NCBI RefSeq assembly: GCF_041381155.1
Contig: NC_091137.1
Span: forward strand, 22,551,655-22,615,654
DNA from: Argopecten irradians
Lineage: Eukaryota > Mollusca > Bivalvia > Pectinida > Pectinidae
Direction: 5' to 3'
DNA: 64,000 bases
Under the pieces are notes generated by a model. The model searched no databases and was not told the DNA's origin. It saw only the letters and a program-made list of their open reading frames with translations. Shown piece after piece: positions 48,041-64,000 of the stretch (within the stretch, counting starts at the first letter, position 1; every line of letters starts with the position of its first letter). A program made the position numbers and the translations under genes.

Positions 48041-48887
48041 ACTATAGGGCTCAAGGGGAACCTACATATATATACCTACCCTCACCCCTCGCACTCGCAA
48101 GCTATCAAAGAAAAATCAGTGGTCGCCAATGTCACAGTCAGTGTACAAACACAAAAGGGCTTGTGACATATTTGTCCAAAACCCAGAGTGACTTATCCTT
48201 CTCGTCTTCATATCATCCTTGAAGTCTGCGTACATGTACATTGCAAGTTGAAATGTGAGATTTAGTATCTGTCGTTTTAACGGTTATAAAGATGTAGAAG
48301 TATCAGATCCTCTAACTTTTATATTCGAAGCAGGATCATCTCTATGTTACAAAATATTAATTACATAATTTAACAACAGTATCAGCATTGTCAGCTTAAG
48401 CAGATATATTGCAAGAAGTTAATCAGATACTGAGTACTTCTTAGCCGTAAACAAGTTTCAGTTAAAAACTTTAACTTAAACTATGTATAGAAAATCGTCG
48501 CTCCTTCCAATAAGAAACACCAATAACTATTTTTTATCAAGATTCCCATTGTCATGGAAATGAGGAAGCTTGTTACCGAATCAACCAGCTAACAGTTCAC
48601 ATTAAACTCAAATGATACTTCAAATTATCATTTACGGAAAAAAACCCATAAACTGTACTTAGTTCTGGCTCATTTTAAGAAAAATAAGTTTGGTGTTAGT
48701 TAAACTCGATAAATCATTCGATATGAAAAGGAAGATTAGATTAAGTTACCCTACCGGATGTTTATTCCTTACCGGAAGTAAAATTATATTCCCTCATTTA
48801 CGTATCGGTATATTTGATTGGCCATTAGACCATTTCCTTTACCAATCAAAACTCACGTGTTTGAAATTCGTAGGCACATCGTTCAAA

Positions 48888-56773
<7,886 letters not shown>

Positions 56774-57384
56774 TATTATCCGTGGTGATTACAACTTAAG
56801 TGAGGAAATATGTTGTGTTATGGTTTGAGTGGGAGAGTGGCAAAATACAGGATAATCATGAGATATTATGTTCTACAATTCAAAGAAAGAAAGTTAGATA
56901 CCCTGCGCTGTGATTCAAACAAAAGATAAAATGATGTGTTTTGTGTTGCAATTCCAAATTTTGCACTGTGATTTCAATTTGGACTTTCTCTGTCATCACA
57001 CAAACAAGAGTGTGATGTGTTTTGTGTTGCAATACAACCTGGTAAAACACTAGAGGATGTGTGTAGAAGATAGCTCATCTGTATTCAACCATGCATCCAA
57101 GGAAACTGTTGTTATATCAAGTCAGAGTACTACAATCTATTCTTTTGTTGCAAACTTTTGTTTGGGCTTGAAATTGCAAATGATCTCCACGAGAAGCATG
57201 TCTATCTATCTCTTAAATATTGTGGAAAAGCAAATATATAGTGCTGATTTTAATGCCAATGAAATGGCAGTTTCATAGCATTTGTAAGGTGCAAGTTAGA
57301 GATTAAACCCAAATTTCAAATTTTTCAGAGGGCAAGCAATGTCATCAAAATTGGAATATGTTTGTGTTGATATTCTTTTGTATA

Positions 57385-57390
57385 AATAAA
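57385..57390 (+). terminator. RNF113 poly(A) signal
   Basis: AATAAA, repeated a few bases on, about 610 bp after the RNF113 stop and only 40 bp before the stop codon of the opposing C1q gene. Confidence 0.6.
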
Positions 57391-57429
57391 TGAAAAATAA
57401 AAAATGGATAAGAAATCAAATTATTCATT

Positions 57430-59877
57430 TTAATAATCATAAGCTTGGATCAGGAATCCAGAGAAAGTACTGTAAGCATCGCCATTGATCTTGGTTCCAG
57501 ACGCCTCTGAGAAATGCTCCACCCAAACCATCTGCCCAGCCTGGAGTCGTACAACCACGAGCTTGCTCCCATTATCATAATTGTTACCGTTTGCAAATAT
57601 GTAAGCAATTTTCTGATTATCTTTGACAATGGCAACATGGAGATGCGAGTCGCTTCCGTAACACATAGCAGTCACAGAAAAGGCATACAGACCAGGGACG
57701 GGGGCGGTGAAGTGACCTTCCCTGGTGTCATAGCCATTCCCATCGTTTGTTATTATGGTATCGAATACTACGATTTGATTTAGGCCGAGTGCCTTTGTTG
57801 TGGACAATGACGTAGAAAAGCCAATGCTGTTGTCTCCAGCTCCAAGGCCTGAAACTGTACACAGAAATACACTGTGATAACATCGAATACAGCATTTTCC
57901 GAATGGATGGAGTTTAATCACTAATTTTCAACCATCATCTTCTTTGTTTAGAATCCAGATTTTGCTTCATATAAAAAATATTTGAACACCTTCAATTGGA
58001 ATGTAAATACCAGCATATACATTTGTACACCGAGGAAGGGTTTTGTTTTTGATGCATGACACATATATCTTAAACGGTTAGGCATGCTTTTCATCCTTCA
58101 TCAGTTGTGGATGCAGAGGGCTTCAGAAATTATCCTCCTCAAACCACGATAATTTTCTTTTGATATAATTTATTTTTGCCAGCTTTTGCAATTTTTACAT
58201 TCAAGGAACTCGGCCCCAGGGCATGTGGAAACCCACAGAGATAGTAAATATATTCAATACTATTATATGAGAGCTTCAAATGTGTTCATTAAATGGCACT
58301 AATGAAGCATCATAAAGCATGTAATGTAAATCATTTTCATGAGTTGAGATCAAGCAATCAAATTTGAACCAAGACCGTTTCCATAGGAGACAATACAATT
58401 ACATCAAATTGGTGTCTACCTTTAGATATTTAAGATAACTTTACTTCTGACCTACATGTATTGATCAAAGCCATCATTTATTAATTATATTGAACTGTTT
58501 ATTGTCTGAAAGTGAAAGTAATTTATGATTAGTTGCAGAGGTCGGAGCTCTATGACAAATTTCTGTTATAACGAACTATTTCTCCTGGCCCTTGGAATTC
58601 GTTATAGGAAGTTTTTACAATATATGGACTTTAATATTGAGATGAAGATCATGGTGACCGAATGGCTGTGTACTGGACAAAGGGTTTTAGGGTATAACTA
58701 CACTAGATTCTACTTTATAAAATGTGTATCAATGAATTAGAAGTTAAAGCTCTAATACACTCAAGGATATTCAAAACAGAACAAGTACAATGCCCCTCTG
58801 TTCAAATGAAGGAATGCTAACAAACGTGGACCCTGTAAGAACGTCGTACCTCTCTTCTGTAGGCTTCTTGTAAGCAGGTTATTATGGTCTGTAACAAAAG
58901 TAAAAGATGTGTGTATCGAACTTAAAACAATATCCAAAATAGAGGGCTAACTTAAGATTTGTTTTAAACACAAAGTAGATGATTAAGAACATTTATGAAT
59001 AAAAAGTTAATTTACCAAAACATAACATGAAATTTTACACGTATCTAAACGTTATATAATACACTGTCGGATGCTGTATTTACGTACAAATTATATTAAC
59101 TTACCCTTCAGTTCATGGTTCTCCTTTTCGAGTTCCTGAATTCGCTTTTCCAAGTTATCTGTAATTCATTATAGAGTGAATATATACTTTCAGTGATTGT
59201 GTCGTGTGCTTATGAAATTCATTCTTATGTCTTTCCTAAAAAGAACTATTCTTAAAGATGTGCAACCGCGGTGGAGCATATTTAAGGAATGATAATATAT
59301 ATGTAAAGCAAAACCCGCCCTAGCGATAACTTCTGTATATAAGTACCACCTGTTTAATAAGACCATTTTGGTTTTGTCGGAAATGGCAATCATGGGGCAA
59401 TTAGACCCATGTATAAAGATCACTGGGCTATAAATATATTTTTTCTCCGCCACCCGTATGGTGGTCTTTTTTGTCTGTATTTAGTATAATAGATATCGAG
59501 ACTGTTAAAAGGAAAATTTTTCAAATCTAGTAAACACGTTGTCAAAATCTATCTCACGAATTCTTATCAAATCGTTGAAACTGTATTAGGTCAAACAAAT
59601 TGTAGTACCATTCTAAACAGAATTATATTTGGATTGAAATTAACATAACTGATTATAATATAAACTTCCATTGTTATGGAGCGTTACATGATGCTTTACA
59701 AACATTGCTATCGCTATATTTAGTCTTACCATTCCTGGCGTCCTGCTGGTGTATATGGGTTTGGAGAGATGCCTGTAAGGCCCGGACTTGTTGTTGTAGG
59801 GATAGGTCCTCCACAGTAACATCTCTGTCACATGTTGCTACTGTAGCCACAACGCAGATACAAACCAACGTAAACAT
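57430..59877 (-). CDS. Secreted C1q domain-containing protein, four exons, 221 aa
   Basis: C1q-domain proteins are secreted pattern-recognition lectins, strongly expanded in bivalves. Exons, 5' to 3': 59730-59877, 59105-59158, 58850-58888 and 57430-57854, in all 666 nt with every internal junction in phase 1. The start MFTLVCICVVATVATC is a signal peptide. It is followed by a short coiled coil (LSLQQQVRALQASLQTHI, then LEKRIQELEKENHELK). The globular C1q domain fills the last exon: IGFSTSLSTTKALG, IVVFDTIITNDGNGYD, GHFTAPVPGLYAFSVT, DNGSKLVVVRLQAGQMVWVE and TFSGFLIQAYDY. There is no collagen stretch, as in most bivalve C1qDC proteins. Its ligand is unknown. Two broken relatives follow upstream on the same strand. 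Confidence 0.92.
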
Positions 59878-60951
59878 ATTGTAAGATTTCCTTACAGCTA
59901 TTCAGATCCGAACTGTCTGTTACCTAGTTTTTATCTTAAAGATAAGACGACACATTTTTTCCATAGGGTCATGGATAAGATCAAGATAAAATGTAATATA
60001 TATATAGATTTATACGTTTGGGCATGGATTATAATTCTCGATATGTTTGTATGCATTAATGTGTCAGTGGTTACTATCACTTTCGTAATATCCAACCCTG
60101 TACAATGCCATAGCAAACCTGAATTAATTTCAAGAGGAAAACACCTGACCAATCAAAGGCCTGCAAAGACTACATTTGAAGATTACACAGAGATTCTCAT
60201 GATTCTACAGATATAATACGTATATATATACGTGCAATGTAGAATGCGATTTACCTAGTGAGTACCTTGTATCCCCTTTTTATCCGCTTCTAATGCGTAT
60301 TATATATCTTACTATATCTCGACATTTCGACACATTATGTACAGTTTACACACATGTACCTTTATTCATTGTCAAATGTAGACCTTACCTTAGACATTTG
60401 ACCCTCATTACATTATTTTGATTGGACAATCCACAGCATCACCAGAATGCCCCCGTAATATAATGTTGTCATATCTTCTATGTAACGCAGCATCTCCCTA
60501 AACAATGGCGAATATACTGCTCGGTGTTTTAATGTTATTGGTTATATTATGAAATTACGAAATGCAATACAATGTCAGTTGTATAAATTGGTATTATCAA
60601 TGGAGCACCGCCTAACAAATACTGTCATGAGGAAACACGGGCAATATTTATTGATAGACATGTATTGTTAATGCCTTTGATAAAATAACTTATACAAACA
60701 AATTCGACTCACACTGTAAGCTTGTGGTACATCATACTTACTCTTTTGCAAATAGTACGAGGTACCTTCTTTTGTCAGCTTATTTTTTAATAGACATAAG
60801 TTACACGGATAGATATTTTACGACCGCCTGTCGAAGACATAATGGCCGCGCGAAAAAAACACCCTTGAATTTGCTATCTAGGTACAATGCCATTTATTCA
60901 TTTCATTTCAATACACAATAAACAATGCAGATGATAATGGATGGTACAAGT
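59878..60951. other. Upstream region of the C1q gene
   Basis: AT-rich sequence with no gene recognised. A TATATATATA stretch near 59996-60006 lies about 120 bp upstream of the C1q start codon and could act as a TATA element. Another such stretch is near 60222. Neither is proven. Confidence 0.35.
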
Positions 60952-61290
60952 TCAAGAGAAGGACCTGTTCGGATATTCCGTTATTGCGTTTCCTGACGAG
61001 TCAACAAAGTGGTCCATCCAAACCATCCGTCCTTCCTGGAGTGGGACAACTACGTGTTTACTACCATTATTAAAATGATTATCGTTTGCAAAGGCATAGC
61101 CAATTCGTTGATCGTCTCTCATGATGGTAACACAGATCTCTGCTTCGTTTCTATCACACATGACGGTCACGGTGACGGCGTATAGACCTGCTACGGGGGC
61201 AGTGAAGTGACCGTGTCTGGAATAACGTCGAACATTATAATTTGGTGGTCACCAAGAGCAGTGGAAGCTGACAGGAACGCAAAAAAACCA
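60952..61290 (-). pseudogene. Broken C1q-domain exon (copy 2)
   Basis: The minus strand reads FFAFLSASTALGDHQIIMFD. The NNGNGYDS-type loop is then lost and the frame shifts, and reading resumes as RHGHFTAPVAGLYAVTVTVM, DDQRIGYAFANDNHFNNGSK, VVVPLQEGRMVWMDHF. A stop at NRSFS comes before the final FSGFLI-type strand of the domain. No signal-peptide or coiled-coil exon was found upstream. It is a tandem relative of the gene at 57430-59877. Confidence 0.8.
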
Positions 61291-62099
61291 ATGCGTGAGT
61301 GTTCAACTGAAGCTGAAATACATTCAAGAGAATTCTCGGTTACTTTCGCACTGTCGCTCGTTTATCCCTGGGAATATAAACCACTTTTGCTACGATTCTT
61401 TTATACATATTTAGGTCAGAGAGCGAAACCATGAAATGTATATGTATCATACTATATCAAAACAAAACAAAAGAAACACACCAGGTTGTTATGGTGTCCC
61501 AACATTCTACAACCACAGCCTAATATGAGTTGGGCGTTCGAAACTGAGCTGGGGTAGTTGTTAGTAGACATTAAAAAAATCCACTTGATTCCCAAATAAA
61601 GGCTCTATATACGTAACTTTTCAATTTTTTTTTAAAATAAAAAAACATACACAATAAGCAAACATTTTACCAATGGAATAGAATAAAGATGATACTGATA
61701 GACGTGTATTATGACATTATTCCGTACAGATAAACCTATGATATCGATCGGTCAAACATCGTCTGGTAAACATACATGTACCTGCCATCTTCAGACAGTC
61801 GCCATAGCAAAACCGACAATTATTGAAGCGTTTCTTATATTGGCATACACATACGGTAGCAACATTTTTGGTTCCGCGCGAAGTCGATTGGATCACGTGA
61901 TATTTTTCGGAAATCGAGACATTCCGTGAACTTTGTCGTATGATACCATTTAGTATGAAAACAGGTTTAGAGAATTGTTTTGGTTACCCAGTGAGCTAAA
62001 CCTGAAATAGGAACAAGCCTGACAACATGTCTTTGTGTGTCAACTTTTATTGTAATAAACACTGAACATTTTAAACACAACCAGAACTACGCAATCTAT

Positions 62100-62483
62100 T
62101 CAGTAAGCATGAACAAGGAATCCGGAGAAGGCATTGTACAAATCGCCATATATCCGTTTTCCTGCTTGGTCTATATACTCCACCCGGCTTGGAGTTGCAC
62201 AACTACAAATTTGCTTTCATTATCATAAAAATGTCCATTTGCAAATGCTCTGCCTGTCATCAGACCACCTCTCATGATGGTGACATGAACATTTGCCACA
62301 TCTTCATTACACATGACAGTCACGGAGAAGGTGCTATGGGGGCAGTGAAGTGGCCGTGTCTGGAGTCATAACCGTTACCGTTGTTGGTTACCACAGTGTC
62401 AAACACTATGATCTGGTGATCACCAAGAGTTGTGGTAGCGGAGAGAGACGCAGAGAAACCAATACCTGTTCCGTTATCTGAAA
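62100..62483 (-). pseudogene. Broken C1q-domain exon (copy 3)
   Basis: It keeps the TATAG acceptor and phase-1 start of the intact gene's last exon (VSDNGTGIGFSASLSATTTL), then IIVFDTVVTNNGNGYDSRHG. A small deletion after HFTAP shifts the frame. Later pieces (FSVTVMCNEDVANVHVTIMR, NESKFVVVQLQAG) lie in another frame, and a second shift precedes NAFSGFLVHAY and the stop. It is a dead paralogue or an assembly-damaged one; no upstream exons were found. Confidence 0.8.
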
Positions 62484-63781
62484 CTATAGACACGCACAAA
62501 AGTTACAAAACTATGTCTTGCAGTTAGGGGATCTTCTCTGGTGAGGTTTCAGTCTCGTTTCAACATTGATTAAAGAAATTTTGTGATTAAAAAAAATAAA
62601 TGTATCTGTTAGAAGCAAGTTGTTATATGAAAAATGTTTGCTTTTGCTGTTTGTAGAATATATTTTATACACGAAGCTTGAAAATGACCCATTTGACGAC
62701 CATTTAAAAAAAATGCGTGCTTCTTGGACTTCAAAATTTTCATTTAAATCGCGATTGCGCCCACACATTGAGCTTTATCAAGTTCAATCCTATTGTACAT
62801 CTTTCGAAAGTTCATTGTGACAAAAATGTTAAGCATTCAAAACGAAATTTAGACGTATTTGCTCTTTAATTGGTACTTTTTGGGACTAAGAATATATTGA
62901 ATTATTGGAAGAAAATGTCGAAAAATAACAAATATTATGACGGACAAAAAATCAAACACACTGATCCCCATTGTTATGCCGGTTTTTGAAACAGCAACCG
63001 TTTTTCGTTTAAGTTGCATTAAGTTGCAAATGAATTGACTGTGTGTGTTACTATCATTTTATCAATTATGCAAACTATCATACTTATCAGACAAGCAATT
63101 TGGATGCTATTGCTGTAGCCTGTCGTCAAAACAGTAAAATCCCGGTTAAATGTTATATAGCGTCAAATGTATGTAAATAGTTAAAACATAAAGGACAAAA
63201 CCATATGATTTTTCTTCCATTTTCAACATTTGTATGAACTACTATTTTCAAAAATTCTTTGTTTGAAAAAAGTTAAATAGGTCGATGGGATTTTTCCAGG
63301 TAGTGTGGCGATCTATCATCTATATGACCCGTTTCGTCCTTAAACTTACAGATACGGAGGAATTATTCCTTCAATGGTATGATAAATTCTGGTTCATGTT
63401 ATTGCTTTGTTCAGCTAATTACCTCTTTTTGGAAGAGTCTTGGGTTGAGAATGCCAGTTTTCTGCAAAGTGAAAGAAGAGGAAGAAGAAAATATTACTAT
63501 AAAATAAACAATGTGTACTGGTAGGTACTGTATGCTCGTTGTTAATTTGTATTTATTTATGTAACATGTAGGAATGTTTCGACATCCTTTTAATAAAATT
63601 AGAGTTTAATAAACAAACTCAAAAGCAGAGGAATTTCAGTAATTACTAAATCATCATTAAATATTCATTTTTATTCTTATATCAATGGAGAGTATTTCTT
63701 AGGGATTAAAGCAAACAGCTTAAATTACTCAATAAATTCTAAATCTTAAGATAATTAAAATCAATAGCTGCAATAAAAGAC
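62484..63781. other. AT-rich sequence, nothing recognised
   Basis: No exon, repeat or element could be supported here. A 79-residue open frame (63285-63524) has no recognisable domain and no neighbouring splice context. Confidence 0.5.
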
Positions 63782-64000
63782 TTAAAGTGAACAGTCGGGC
63801 AAGGATGGCTAAAGTCGGTAAACATGGTGTGAATGTATCCAGTATAATTTCTTATGAAATGGAAAAATAAAATCTCTCGTTAAAGCGAATAGTCGGGCAA
63901 GTGACTGTAAAATCGGTAAAAATGGTATTAATATATCCGGTATAATTTCTTATGAATTAGAAAAATAAAACTTTCCGTCAAAATCGCTGTACATGCGAAG
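63782..64000 (+). repeat. Two tandem left-end units of the TTAA MITE
   Basis: TTAAAGTGAACAGTCGGGCA at 63782 and TTAAAGCGAATAGTCGGGCA at 63880 are each followed by CCAGTATAATTTCTTATGAA-like sequence (CCGGTATAATTTC in the second). They match the left end of the MITE at 17352. The element is cut by the window edge. Confidence 0.7.

Larger units (their letters stand above)
46040..48887. other. Divergent intergenic region between CRPPA and RNF113
   Basis: The two start codons face away from each other across 2.85 kb. The interval is mostly repeats: C-runs, a SINE, a tandem array ending in an ACGG tract, a palindromic repeat and a degenerate ~150-bp repeat. The last ~800 bp before RNF113 is AT-rich and unique-looking. 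The promoters probably lie at the two edges. Confidence 0.6.

Noticed and set aside
63285-63524. A 79-codon open frame near the right edge
   Set aside because: No recognisable domain, neighbour exon, or promoter. Chance frame in AT-rich DNA cannot be excluded.

Overview
This is a eukaryotic window, most likely from a bivalve mollusc. It is AT-rich with small exons, GT-AG introns and AATAAA poly(A) signals. It carries C1q-domain and GIMAP/AIG1-type genes, families known to be expanded in bivalves. It also carries 'pearl'-like elements (tandem ~155-bp monomers, an ACGG-rich microsatellite and a terminal hairpin), tRNA-derived SINEs with a shared body, and a mariner copy. No sequence here identifies the species. 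All gene models below were spliced by eye from reading frame, splice-site phase and family similarity.

Layout. (1) 444-7113, minus: the first six coding exons of an unrecognised helical-repeat-like protein that continues past the left edge; its first intron holds a SINE and a 5'-truncated LINE. (2) 7114-7526: a short head-to-head promoter region. (3) 7527-17982, plus: HUS1, the 9-1-1 checkpoint clamp subunit, in eight exons encoding 284 aa. Its introns hold a hAT-like non-autonomous element, a foldback MITE, a minisatellite split by a pearl/Helentron-like element, and a TTAA MITE. (4) 19432-20626: a decayed mariner. (5) 22195-23847: a two-exon GIMAP-like GTPase. (6) 24480-39270: a large pearl-like repeat complex that includes a near-perfect 6447-bp tandem duplication, apparently made by unequal exchange between two monomer arrays. 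(7) 40565-46039, minus: CRPPA/ISPD in nine exons encoding 395 aa, with seven extra intronic copies of the end of exon 2. (8) 46040-48887: a repeat-rich divergent intergenic region. (9) 48888-56773, plus: RNF113 (CCCH plus RING spliceosomal factor) in ten exons encoding 325 aa, with a 1.5-kb foldback element in intron 1. (10) 57430-59877, minus: a secreted C1q-domain protein in four exons encoding 221 aa. (11) Two broken C1q exon copies at 60952-61290 and 62100-62483, then quiet AT-rich sequence, then repeats at the right edge.

The genes do not form a pathway. HUS1 and RNF113 are nuclear housekeeping factors (DNA-damage checkpoint and splicing/ubiquitin). CRPPA makes CDP-ribitol for dystroglycan glycosylation. 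The GIMAP and C1q genes are probably immune genes. The most unusual structures are the duplicated exon-end array in CRPPA, the 6.4-kb duplication with its hybrid array, and the pearl-like element whose empty site can be read from the surrounding minisatellite.
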